DNA from: Membranipora membranacea
Lineage: Eukaryota > Bryozoa > Gymnolaemata > Cheilostomatida > Membraniporidae
Direction of reading: 5' to 3'
Assembly: GCA_914767715.1 (NCBI GenBank)
Contig: OU612070.1
Span: 823,501 to 887,500, forward strand
DNA: 64,000 nucleotides
Part shown: piece by piece, positions 1 to 11,289 of the stretch
Layout: every line of letters starts with the position of its first letter
Numbering within the stretch: position 1 is the first letter of the stretch
The notes under the pieces: model-generated
Database searches by the model: none
Told to the model about the DNA's origin: nothing
Seen by the model: only the letters and a program-made list of their open reading frames with translations
Position numbers and translations under genes: made by a program

Positions 1-540
1 GAAGGTGATGTATACTGAAATATCTGGTATGCCTATGGTGTATACATTGACGCCTGTTAAGCGGCCCTGGGTCATAATCTAGCCATAAAATAAAGCCGTA
101 CTGGATTAGAACATTTTTGGCATCCTCCCTCAACCATAGCTTACAACTGGTAAATTGTTATCATGCAATGCAATCAGAACACTAAAAACATTCTCTCACT
201 CATTTTCCTTTTCATATGTCATTAGCTTAGACAGCTCTGATTTGAGCACACACACTAGTAATTATAGGCTATAACCTTAAACAGTATGCTGACTCTGAGA
301 AGTAAACATCGCCTATGACAGTCTCCTATGAAGCAGCAGTTCGTAGTAGGATATCTCCCTTTTCACCACATATCAATCCCTACTGTTGGCCTCTGCTCGC
401 ATATGAACACAGTAACCTCTTAGCGATGATGCCTATTTTACGTACACAGCTCTGAATATTTTAAAAAGAATTGAAAAAAAACTATGAACTATAAAAATTT
501 AGTGCATCTTATCAATTTTGCTTTCCATTAACCGCAATTG
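1..540. other. No gene recognised
   Basis: AT-rich sequence with stops in all frames. I see no exon, RNA gene or clear repeat here. It precedes a retrotransposon relic. Confidence 0.5.
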
Positions 541-559
541 CCTATCAGCAAACCTCCCC

Positions 560-1150
560 AGCTTCAGACTGAGCTTGACATGGTAGATTGTTACAAGTTT
601 TAAGGCGTTTTAATTGATAAACATTTGAATTTTAAAAAACACATAGATCAAAGAGTTGAAGAGGTCACTAAGAGGTTCTAAGCCCTTCTGCAGCTCAAAC
701 GTCTTGGTGTACGGATAAACTTGTGCTTTTTTATATTTCTGTAATAAGTTCGGTTTTAGTATATTGTATAGCAGCATTTTTTAGTCAGCTTAGCAACACC
801 CAAAAAGACCACCTTGAGAGAATTCAAAGCTTATGCATTAAAATCATTTTACCAGATATAGAGAGCTATATTGAACGATTGCAATGTTTAGCTATTCCCA
901 AGCTTATTGTTTTCGCTCTTGAACAATATCGTTGCCACTTCCAGAATATTTTAAGTAGCCCTAAACACTTTTTACACTCTTTTATACCTGAATCAAGCAG
1001 TTCAAAATTTTATCTGAGAGCATTTTTGAAGCCAATCGTATTATATTAATGTTTTTCAACACTTCTTACGGTGGAAAAATAAACTCATTATCAATTGCAA
1101 AAGTGCAAATGAAAGTGTTTTCGTTTTCTTTAAACTTACTTCTCTTCAAA
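560..1150 (+). mobile_element. Decayed non-LTR retrotransposon, RT C-terminal relic
   Basis: Broken frames resemble the region after the catalytic core of CR1/Jockey-like reverse transcriptases. A stretch near 600-640 reads like the usual 'LGV-x-ID-x-x-LNF-x-x-HI' segment. The open frame at 723-1049 contains 'NTQKDHLERIQ' followed by 'IILPD', typical of the C-terminal thumb-like region of these elements. Stops near 680 and 745 show that it is dead. No endonuclease or catalytic YADD is present, so it is a fragment. It is in the opposite orientation to the larger LINE at 27.6-30.3 kb and not obviously the same family. Confidence 0.65.
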
Positions 1151-1407
1151 AGAATGGAAGTGATCTATTGACAAATTTAGTCTCAAAGTGCTGTTTGGAT
1201 TGAGGTTACCAGTCCGTCTGAGCACAGCAGGAGTTACATATCTAACTGACCAAATGACTGGAGAGATTTTTCCAATCTCTTGATTTGCGAGTTTCTGCCG
1301 AAATACATGAAGAATGCTTAAAAACTTGAGACAGGCAGTTGCAAATTGCCAAGCATCTGTCTTATCAGCAGATCTTCACAGAGCGGCATGTTTTGACATG
1401 TAGGCCA

Positions 1408-1417
1408 GACTATATAA
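1408..1417 (+). promoter_or_regulatory. TATA box of the small secreted-protein gene
   Basis: CTATATAAGC lies about 150 bp upstream of the first in-frame ATG (1559) of the small cysteine-rich gene. This spacing leaves room for a short 5' leader. The transcription start is inferred, not seen. Confidence 0.45.
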
Positions 1418-1558
1418 GCTGAACACCAACCTATGTTCTGTACCAGACATTGTAAGATCAGTCAGTCGGTCCCTGGTCGGTCAGAGCACGGAGTACTCCT
1501 CGGTCACAATACAAGATATACCTGCTCCCAACTCAGCTCTTATTACTAGATTTTGAAG

Positions 1559-2346
1559 ATGCATATTCAACCAACGGTAAGCAAGTACATTACAGAATAC
1601 AGATCACCACAGATAGGACAACTCTGTCACCTTGCTTAAAATTACTATAATCTGTAGTCTCTTACCCTTGCCAAGTGGTCAAAGTAGAAAGTTGTCACGC
1701 TAGATACAACCTTCAACCATGGCATCACCAACATCAAGTGGTCAGTTGTCACGCTAGATACAACCTTTTACCATGGCATCACCAACATCAAGTGGTCAGC
1801 ACCAACAGCCCACTGTCAGTCAGCAGCAACACCACATGTTCGGCACCATGAGCATCTAGGATTGCTTAGACTACCTCAGACAGATCAGAATTTTTTGTCA
1901 TAATGCATTGCATGGGTGAGCAGAACAAGCATTGAATGTGTCAGCTTGCTTCTCAGTTCAATATAAATTTGACAAGCACGAATAGCTTTATTAGCAGCAG
2001 GCACCAATCTAGCTGATTTCGATAAATTAATGCACTTTTCTATTTTTAGATGAGTGTGTTGTTCATTCTCTTCGGAGTGCAGCTGATTCTCCTAACAGAC
2101 ATTGTATCTACAGCTGATGTATGTAAAACAGTACCTGGAGGTATGCTGAAAACTAAACTCGACGGTCGTACATATAATCTCAAATGTACCTGCAAGCGGG
2201 GATGTGATCAGTGTAATAGGTTTTTTAAGGGCTATCATCTCTCAGAGTGTTATAGATACTGTGAATATTTCAATGCCAGTGTAATGGATTCTCTCCCTAA
2301 ATGTATTTTTGCACGAAACTTTGACATCAGAAAGCGATCAAACTAA
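1559..2346 (+). CDS. Small secreted cysteine-rich protein, family unknown
   Basis: Model: exon 1 1559-1576 (MHIQPT) and exon 2 2050-2346, with intron 1577-2049 bounded by gtaagc and tttttag, phase 0. If the upstream ATG is not used, the ATG at 2050, directly after the acceptor, gives 98 aa. The start of exon 2 is a hydrophobic signal peptide (SVLFILFGVQLILLTDIVS), probably cleaved near TA-DVC. The mature part of about 76 aa has eight cysteines, including a CTCKRGCDQC cluster, one N-glycosylation sequon (NAS) and a basic C-terminus (RKRSN). Even cysteine number and secretion suggest disulfide bonding. A poly(A) signal AATAAA follows at 2414. I recognise no family; an immune, signalling or matrix peptide are all possible. 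Single-copy evidence only, so a chance ORF is not fully excluded. Confidence 0.6.
1691..1798. repeat. 54-bp tandem duplication in an intron
   Basis: Two adjacent copies (1691-1744 and 1745-1798) differ at only a few positions (CTTCAACC versus CTTTTACC). They lie in the intron of the small secreted-protein gene. High identity indicates a recent duplication. Confidence 0.9.
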
Positions 2347-2413
2347 GACAAGCTTATTGAGACTTGATACATTGCCATGAATTAGCAACTCAGATAATTT
2401 CGAACTCTCTGAG

Positions 2414-2419
2414 AATAAA
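2414..2419 (+). terminator. Poly(A) signal AATAAA
   Basis: Canonical AATAAA 68 bp after the stop codon of the small secreted-protein gene, consistent with a short 3' UTR. The following stretch to 2917 holds nothing else I can identify. Confidence 0.5.
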
Positions 2420-2917
2420 TATAACGTGTATATAAGTCTTGCAGAAAACACGCCTCTTCATGTACTTGACCCATTTATAATTATTTTTATAGTATTTATT
2501 TCTCTACTTCAGTTTTTTTCGACTAAAATTTCCATGAAAGCTGACAACTCTGGCTGTGTACAGCACACCTATGTGAATCAATAAATCCTGATCCAACTAA
2601 CGCGGTTGGTCAAAAAAAGTATTCCATGAAACATAATATAACAACAGTGTCCTGAAAAAATCCTATACACTTATAACTATTGCTGTTGAAAATCTAATGT
2701 CTGAATTTGTTATATTGCAAAGTTACAGCAAAGATTCGAAGAAAAAAAAGTTCCACCAACTGAGTGGGCATTGATCCAAGCAAATCAGTGCAGCTTGGGA
2801 TGAAGCAAATCTATTGGTTAAAATGGTTGAATTGATTGAAACACCAGTGACCTGAGCTTACAACGGTTAGATTGACTTGTAACTTGAGCTGTACATACAT
2901 CAAGTAATGGTGTATAA

Positions 2918-5900
2918 TTAATCAGCTGGTGTTGTTTTGTGTTTTTTACTCTCTGGCTCCAAATCACTGCCTGACGATGACCCTGATCTAGAGTCTGACC
3001 CACTGGAGCTGGACCCGCTCTTATCATCTGACTTACTGGGGGCCTTCTGTTTGGGAGGTGACCTACGCTTTCTCCTTGGTTTAGTGTTTGGTGTTGGGGA
3101 GCGTGAGCGACTGGCTGAAGAGCCGTCCCGTTTTTCTCTTCTCTCACGAGGGCTGCCCTTACGCTCCTTGTCTCCTGTCACTGCTGATGACTTACCATCC
3201 TGTCCCTCCCCCTCACTTACCTGACTACGCTCATGCGATACCTGAGCAGCACTCTCAGTAAGCTGATCGTCATCATTAGTGACCTCATCCCATACCTGAG
3301 CCTTACCATTACTCACCTGCTGATCCGCTGATGGCATTACCTCCCCCTCTGCCTTCTCCTGTTTGACCTTCACCCCTTCCTCAGCTGGCTCTTTGTCGTC
3401 CTTTTCTTCTTTTACTTGCACAATCTCAGCCTCACCATCTTCAGCATTGGCCTGTGCATTTTCACGTTCTCTGATTTGCTTACGGGTGTCTGTTAGCTCT
3501 CCGTCTTCAGCCTCACTATCTGTTGCTTGGTCCTCGCTCTCTGAATGCTCATCTGAGTCATCACTCCCATCTGATTTGTCTCCCTTGCTCTGACGCCGCT
3601 GTTTATCTCGAGGACTGTCTCGTTTATCTCGCCTATCACTATCTCTACGATCTCTTCCTCCAGAAGGACGACCCGGTCTCGCCGGCGCTGACATCATCCT
3701 CTCTATCTCCATCTCGAGACGACGCTTCTGGTCCTTTATAACTCCTGTCGAGAATATCAACAACAATAAGTCAAATAGTGCAATAATGTATTATTCTGAT
3801 GTTGAATTGTGTAAGAAATTAGTAGCTGGCAAGCTACAGCAAATGCTTTTGAAGGGCCTACAGCTGTGGACGAAATATCAAAAAGACATGGCAACTAGCA
3901 CGACATGGACCTAACATCTGACGCACAAACGGCCAGCTGTTCTCAGCTCACAACACAAGATGATAATATTCACAATATATATCAAATACAGCAGGAAGCA
4001 ATAATATGAGGCATGATCTAACCTTCAACATAGTCTTCTGTGGCGTGGAGTGCTTTCTTATTAGCTGGCAGCATAACTCGAGGCTTGTAGAATATATGAT
4101 GCTGATGTCTCCCTCGGCTTGTTGTTTTAATGAAGTGAGCCTGATGTCTTATTGTCTCCTCCCAATCCTCAAACTAAAACCATTTAACCATTATGGGTGA
4201 ATTAAACACCATGTTGTTTGTAATGGCTGTGAAAACATGCATTTGGGTTTGTTGCTTACCACAGTTGGCCATCAACTTCAGTGTTTGAATATGCAAAAGA
4301 TTCAAGAAAAATATACATCATACCCAGGCATCATGGTTAAGACAAGCGCTGATCAATTCATCATTCAGGTATTACAATTAAATTAAGGAGTCAGGAGTGG
4401 TCTGACGGTTAAGGGTATGGACTTGTGATCTTATGATCTATGTTCGATTCCCGGCGCCGGCTGTCATTTCTGATTTGGCACTGGCAAGCCATTCATCCTA
4501 GCCAGGTCTGTTCAGATCAGGACCATAAATACAGGAGGTCTACTGTGTGCTTGCAGGCAGTATAAAGATCCCCCTCTGCCTCTTCGAAAAAAGAGTAGCC
4601 GACAACGGCGGGCAAGGGTATAGGGTACTACCCCACACAAGCCACCCGAGCTTAAGGGGGCCCGTTAAATAGGGCGGTCAAATAAGACCTAGTGCATAGA
4701 AAAAAAAAGAAGAAAAAATCATTATTGTGTTACGTTAGTGTAGCCGGATACAAATCTCAAATAGTAGTTTCACAGAATGTCAAACAACGCATGTATTAGC
4801 TTATGTTTTGACGAGGCGCTAATGCACATGTCAATACCGAAGTATATATTAACAAAATGCATCAATGGCATCAGAAGGGCTAGACACTAACATGTCATTA
4901 TAAGCCCTTGTAGTACGCGAGTGTCAACTTTAGTTAGATCCAAGTATTGGTAGCATAGTTTGCTGGCGCTCGCATAATAACCACGGGCAGACATTGCATT
5001 TTGATGAGGTGGTGGGATAGTCAGGAGAAATTCCAACACCAGACTGGTTCAAACTAGACAGATTAAAGGGCTGTTCACTACCATTTCAAAGAGCTGCAAT
5101 ATCCAACAGAGTCGGATGATGAGACATCCTCTTGAGATGATGTATACCTAATACTTTGAGTGAATTTTATTCATGTCGTCTTTAGTAACCGATAATTAAT
5201 ATCAGCCCAAATTCAAACTTTCTCAACAGAGAAATGATTTTATTTGATATTTTATTTTTGAACTTTCCGTAAATCGACACATAATTTTTCCAACACATGT
5301 ATGAGACCAGGATATATGTCACTATATTCAAAAGATAGGCAAGTTTAGAATCAGATCAGGAGAAACTTGAATGACTGTCCGAAAAAATTCTACTTACAGC
5401 TTTGACCATCTTCATTTTTATTTCGAGTTGGCGGAGGAGACGCTGTTTTTCTCGCCTCTCTTCCCAGAGAGCAGCTCGAGCGTGTCTCAGCTTTATCTTC
5501 TCATCTTCCTGTTTCTCTTCGAGCCTTTTTTCAACCTCTGCTCGTCTTTTCTCCTGAATATATATAAAAAGAGCTTTAATATTACAATCCTCAGGACCTT
5601 TGGTGAGAACAAAGGTTGAACATCTGGAGTGAACATACATGTCATCTCAACTGTAAACAACAAGGTAAACGAATTTAAAATCAGAGAGGGTAAGAAGAAT
5701 AGAAGGCCGTTTAGATATGAATTAAGCTACTCGTCCTAAAGTCTAATCATCTTGCTTTCAATCAGGTAAGATAAGTAAAGTTACCCGATTTTCTTCCTTC
5801 TTGGAGTCTTTTTGAAAACTCTGCAATGTTCCGAGCAGAGCACCAAACATTCTCCTATTTCTGAAAACAGTCAAAATAGAAACTCAATACTGCTGTAGTC

Positions 5901-7736
5901 AGACAAGCGATTAGTTAAGATGATACTTAATTTTTGTCCCTGTAGCAGTTCAAGAGAACCTAACATGTCAGCAGGCTGCGATGGCATTGATATGTATAAA
6001 TGTACTAAACAGAAATCATACAATATAACTATTCAGAGAGCAGACGTAATCTGACATACCTGGCCATCCCCTTCTGGTCAGTTCTCATAGCTACAGAATC
6101 CTCTCTCTTCAGTTCTGGTATAATTACAGCGGACTGCAACATTGGCTGTAATAATATTGAAAAATCACATATAAGAAGCTCTCTAAATGGACGTAATCAG
6201 TAAATTAAGGAGTTGTCCACTCTCTGAACACCAACGTCAGAGAGAAGACAACTTTTAATTACAACCCCCTAACTCAGAGAATATAATGACAGGGTGGCGA
6301 CAGCCTTAGCTTTGTATTGTTTCAGACACTGTCTTATATCTGAAATGATTAACCAGTAAGTCAGATGGTTTGTTTGAGCCATGGGATCAGTCTGATAATC
6401 ATCAAAAACAGATCTTTTCAATACAACTCCAAATCACTACAAGAAATATCTAGGTACTACAAGATGATTCAACCAATTAGTAGAAAGACCCTCAGGCACC
6501 GCAGGTAAAGCAGCTAGTAATGTTATGTTTACTCTGTTTATGTGGTTAGATATTACCTTATTTGGTTATAATTATATTTACCCTATTTGGTGATGTTTCC
6601 TCTTCATCACCACTATCTTCTCTTCGCCTCTTTGGTCCGAGTCGAGATTGTATGTTACCCAGGTGTCTACAAGGTCATGTGATCACAATAGATATATATG
6701 AAGTCTATTCAGAGCATACATTGATATATTTATATATTTGAAGATAGAGAATTGAGGCTCTGCACAAAACAAATATGCAAACATTCTGTCTGTAATTAAG
6801 GTTTAATTTTATGCAAAGCACATACTACGAAGCTCTGCAGTGTTTTAGACAGTAGTTTCTCAGCACTTCAGAGTAAATATGTCTCAAGTTTGTGCCTAAC
6901 CTTTGTCCTTGTCCCAGTGAAACTCTCCTTCCTGGGCGTCTCTCCGTATTAACAGGCCCTCCTATAGGCTCCCTGTTTGGGTTGTTGATAATCCGACTAC
7001 AAAATAAAACAGAAAATATATTTAAAAGGCTGATTTGAAGAGAGTCTTCTATACAGGTATAAAAGGTATGAAGAGATGTTTCAAAGTTTTGACAGCATAA
7101 TTTCAGTTCTGGATATGAACATATTATCCATTTGCAATTGCTCTTTTATATATCAACTTTATTTCAAGCGCACCAGTTTGATTCGTTGTAATTATAGATT
7201 CAAGGCCATCTAAGGATCACAACTTCCTGTGCAGTTAGAGACAGAATGATATAGTTTCTCCAAATTGAAGGCTCACTTCGAGGATTGACAGGAGGGATAT
7301 TAATCTGATCCCTACTTATGTATATCCATTGCCTCGGGGACTTTCAAACGCGCATAAAATTTGAGGTATCAACAGTCCATTAACACCGGTTGGTTGATTC
7401 GGGCAAAAGTCTTGTATGACATCACGTATGTATCTATGCAGGCTTTCACATGTTTACCTCGCTTCACCAAAGAGTCTGCCAGCCGCTGCTCCATGTCCAC
7501 CAGAATTACCACCTGTAGAACCTGTACGACTCACTCTTCTCTGTTGTCTAAAACAATTTTGAAATACAACATTACTCGTCAATCTAAGATCTTCATTATG
7601 TATTAGAATGTATATCCCTTTAGTTTTAGCAGTACAGCTGGCCCACACTTTTTAATTTGATTTGAGCAAAAGAAATTGACCACCTTCCGGTCTGGTGAAT
7701 ATTTGCCTTGCCAATAATATATCATTTATTTAAGTA

Positions 7737-7771
<35 letters not shown>

Positions 7772-8107
7772 ACCATGTGGCATTTTCAGTTTTACTAGGT
7801 TTAACCAACATCTCACCTCTTATAGATGAATCATTATACCTCTTTATATGTGTTGAAAACATCACCATAATTGTTTGATAACTGAGTTGTATTATAATGT
7901 ATAATATTAATGAGTAATTAAAATAAAATTAAATTAAAATATCATTTACTTTTTGCCAGATCAGATGCAGCTGATCTATCTTCTGTTTGCCTACCTTTTG
8001 TCAAGAGGGTCGTGACCATATAGCCTTATAAACTTCTCATCTACTCCCTTCAAATTCTGCTTTGCCCTTTCATACTCTGTGTGTAGAGCAGATGCAACTG
8101 ATTCCAT
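2918..8107 (-). CDS. PNN: Pinin, SR-related splicing and exon-junction factor
   Basis: Pinin is a nuclear-speckle RS-like protein that works with RNPS1/SAP18 and exon-junction components in splicing. Nine exons: 8107-7995, 7547-7458, 6996-6901, 6666-6582, 6145-6060, 5860-5785, 5553-5398, 4173-4023, 3744-2918. All phases join, giving 559 aa, against about 717 in human. Exon 1 carries the conserved N-terminus (NLKGVDEKFIRLYGHDPLD). Residues about 130-285 are the Pinin/SDK/MemA domain, with RRMFGALLGTLQSF, a charged coiled coil in exon 7 and HHIFYKPRVMLPANKKAL in exon 8. The last exon is long, acidic, then R/S- and S-rich, with two psi-K-x-E sites (VKEE, VKQE) of the sumoylation type. The C-terminal tail is shorter than in vertebrates. 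The gene is divergent from TRAPPC6. Confidence 0.93.
4386..4718 (+). mobile_element. tRNA-derived SINE
   Basis: An A-box-like TGGTCTGACGGTTAAGG is followed by a B-box-like GTTCGATTCCCGGC about 45 bp later, then a GC-richer non-tRNA body and a 3' tail of A and GA tracts (about 4699-4716). This is the layout of a Pol III SINE. It sits in PNN intron 7 (4174-5397), antisense to PNN. I did not find clean target duplications. Confidence 0.75.
7738..7769. repeat. (TA)n microsatellite
   Basis: About 15 uninterrupted TA units within PNN intron 1 (7548-7994). Confidence 0.95.
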
Positions 8108-8434
8108 CTTGTTGCAGATTAGGGAGCCCTAAATAAAAGGGTATGGCTGCGCAATCACAAGTTTTTCTTTCTTTTCCAAGTGAAAGTAGGGCATAACTGC
8201 AGTAAATCAAAGAGGCTCTACACAGAAAATATAAACGGAAATAGCTCAGTCTTTTTATTATGAAGAGAAAAGAGCAAGGAGCCCTGATTTTAAATGTCAA
8301 GATAACTCAGGAACACAACTATAATTAACAGCAAAACTTGGAAATCCAGTTACAGTTTAGGTTCTACATTGGGAAGCTCATAAAAAGAGCATAGATAACA
8401 TAAGACCGATCCAAAAATATCTATTCTTTCAACT
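8108..8434. promoter_or_regulatory. Shared PNN / TRAPPC6 divergent promoter region
   Basis: Only 327 bp separate the ATG of PNN (minus, 8107) from the ATG of TRAPPC6 (plus, 8435), and both 5' UTRs must lie inside it. Two housekeeping genes head to head at this distance usually share a bidirectional promoter. No TATA box stands out. The regulatory role is inferred from geometry. Confidence 0.6.
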
Positions 8435-11289
8435 ATGTCCGAAGATTATGTTTTTGAATATCTCCACATGGAGATGGTAGACCATTTCTGCAAAGATGCT
8501 GAGAAAAATGATGGCATTGTAAGTAGCTTTCAATTCCATACAACAACAGCAGTGGGTAGAGGTAGTTGTTGAGTCTGTGTTACTCAACTTACAGTTAGTA
8601 GGAAGTAGGCCTAACAGTTTACAACAACAATGCACTTCACACTACATCATACATGCTAGTCATTTCACTATACAGCTAAGTTTAGCTTCTTGTTGTCAAG
8701 ACAAGCTATGTTCATTGCTTTAATTAAGGGCATACTCCTTGTTCAAATAATGTACCAGTATCTTTTTGTATTGTATTAATTAATTAGTATTACTCTTAGA
8801 CTGATTACATTTTTATCTTCTCCATTGTCATCCGTGCTGATGAATTCATGGCTGCCTTATTGGGTTTTTTATATGTGTAGTACTTTATATTTTATTTGCA
8901 TACTTTTTCTATCCAGAATACAGCAATACAGAAACTAGAGAGGCTTGGGTTTACTGTCGGACAAAGGTATATTGAAAAGTAAGTGAAAAGCCACAGAATG
9001 GAACAGTAGCCTTCAAATTGTAACACAATCTACCAGCTGTGCCCTGTATATATAATGTGAAATACCTTCTCTGTTGACCATACTGGGATGAGTTTTGATT
9101 CCAACTGTTGTTAGCTGGTTGTTATCTGACAGCATTGTGTAAGGCACACGGTCAAACAGACTACATAGGAAATACAAGGAATTATGTGTGCTGCATCTAC
9201 GCAAATACAGAGGTAGGTTGTCCTAAAGACTGATACAATCTAACTAAGTTTTCAGTAGCAGTATTTTTGATCATGGATTATTTCTTTAATCTTATTTAAC
9301 AACAGTTTTCAACAACCAGTTAACGGCAGTTCTATTTGAAATTGGTCCCTGGTCATTCGTTGTAAGTGGCTTGAAGAGAAGCAGATTTTATTCTTACGAA
9401 CTGCTAACAGAAAGAAAGAAAAAGTTTCGATGGAAAACTATATCTGCTTATCTTCCAGAGCGTCAGTTAAATTTTTATTTCCTCCTCCATATTGAACGTA
9501 ATACTTTTAATTACCGATTGTAGATCGACCAAGGACATTCCACGTTTTAAAGATGAGTTGGATACTATGAAGTTTGTGTGTAAGGATGTCTGGTCCATTA
9601 TATATAAGAAGCAAATAGATAACCTGAGAACCAATCATCACGGCGTTTATAATCTACATGACTACAAGTAAGAGGCATGAGACTTCTCACTTATGGACAG
9701 GGGCCATGGGGGTCTACAGGGGCCAGGGGGTCTTTCAATAAGAAACAGCAATCCTTTACTCAAGCAAGTAATCACATCGCTCAAATTTATCACTCACTTG
9801 GTCTTTCAATTACACAAAATCGCTCCCGAATCGCTCACTCAGAATAAATATCGTTCCATCGAGTGACTGAGCAATCTGAAAGCGAGAGCCTAGCAGGTAT
9901 CGCTCACTGTGAGTGTGCGATCAGATTGCGATTTTGGCTGTTTCTAATGAAAGACCCCCCTGAGGCTCTAACTAATGTTTTGTATAATTCAAATAGAGGG
10001 AGAAGAAGTATTTGCAATTGGATTTTTTCAAATCTTGGAGCAATTAAAGAAAAAAGAATACAGTGAAATCCAAGCCCAACTAAAATTCCATTAATCCCTG
10101 GTCAGAGAACCATTAAACGTAAGTAGTAGCTATGTTATAAAATAATGGGGGGCCTAAAGTGAACAAACTTGGTATTTCGATTCATTAAGTGACCTCGCTA
10201 AAAAGTGATCATTTCATAAGAAATTAAAAAAAGGAAAATCTAGAAAATCTTTTGCATAACATACACTAGGAACCTACTGAGGAATCTTTCATAACAGTAT
10301 TATGATATTAAACAAAAACACAATTTGTAAAATGTATCACTTCAAACACATTGCAATGCCTGAAGGGTGAATTGCCTCAGCCCTTCTTGTGTGTAAAGTT
10401 AATCCATAGAGTATCAGACTCGTTGGTTTATCTATACTAAGTTTTAAATAACAAGTACTCTTTTTCCAGGTTCCGATTGTTAGAACAGATGTCAAACAGT
10501 AATCAGTATAAAGAGCAAGCTCCTAAGGTAGGCATCACTTAGGATATAACATTGATCTTGTTATAATGTAAGTACTCGAGGTAAGTACTCGAGGATGTGT
10601 AAATATAAGCCGAGCTGTTAATAGTGGATACTTGTTTATTATTTAATGATGCCTGATGGTATCTGTGATGTGAAGAATCCTGATTAAGCTTTATATATAT
10701 ATATGGGATATATTTATGGGATAAGAATTGATTGGTGGTACAGAACTGAGTTAGATCAACCATGGATCAACATAAGTGCTTCAAATCTTATCAACACACA
10801 GGCCATCATGACCTAAAAATATTCATTAATATTCAAAGCTCTTACCAATATCAATGTGCGCATTTCTATAAATTCTTATTAGAATATCCCAATAAATTTT
10901 ATGATCATCTCTTGTTTGTTCGGTTTCTAGTATTTGGCGTTTCCATGTGGGTTTCTGAGAGGAGCACTATCCGGACTCGGGTATAATTGTGTCGTCACTG
11001 CAGAGGTCACTAAAATGCCTTCATGTAAGTATGATGAGCCATATACAGAAAACTATACACTGTTTAGAGAGTTAGGGGTGTTCAGGTATGACACTCCTGA
11101 GACGCTTGGTATTCCCATAGCTAGATACGTGCTACGGTAGAATATCCTTACTGTTCATCAATGTTTGGGTTCTTGGGAGAGGACTATTATTATAATAATG
11201 ATAACACATTTATATTCAATTATTGAGCCTTACATATCCATTATTTTATATTTACAGGCAAGTTCTTAATACAGATACAGCACACTTAG
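8435..11289 (+). CDS. TRAPPC6B: TRAPP complex subunit 6 (TRAPPC6B-like)
   Basis: A Bet3-family core subunit of the TRAPP tethering complex, which acts as a Rab1/Ypt1 exchange factor in ER-Golgi traffic. Six exons: 8435-8518, 8917-8978, 9524-9667, 10470-10527, 10931-11024, 11258-11289, total 157 aa, matching the roughly 158 aa of human TRAPPC6B. Family landmarks appear in order: [48 protein letters not shown], and [19 protein letters not shown] near the C-terminus. The last exon is tiny, splits a Cys codon (T|GC) and gives the expected ending [10 protein letters not shown]. Reading through its donor would add an unrelated 28-residue tail, so the spliced form is preferred. It is not distinguishable by eye from TRAPPC6A. 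Complete and apparently functional. Confidence 0.93.
9325..9352. repeat. Solitary copy of a terminal inverted repeat
   Basis: The reverse complement closely matches the ends of the inverted-repeat element at 41989-42605 (core TTTCAATTAGAACAGTC-like). No partner arm was found nearby, so this looks like a half-element or solo end in TRAPPC6 intron 2. Confidence 0.5.
9726..9960. mobile_element. MITE with GGGGGTCTTTCA terminal inverted repeats
   Basis: The left end GGGGGTCTTTCAATAAGAAA and right end, read in reverse, GGGGGGTCTTTCATTAGAAA form terminal inverted repeats of about 24 bp around a 235-bp non-coding body. The body has repeated ATCGCTCACT-like words in both orientations. It lies in TRAPPC6 intron 3. 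No clean target duplication was seen. A degenerate relative may lie at 12395-12485. Confidence 0.7.

Noticed and set aside
11025-11140. C-terminal read-through of TRAPPC6 exon 5
   Set aside because: The spliced ending through 11258-11289 matches the conserved family C-terminus (CKF...), so the read-through is intron.
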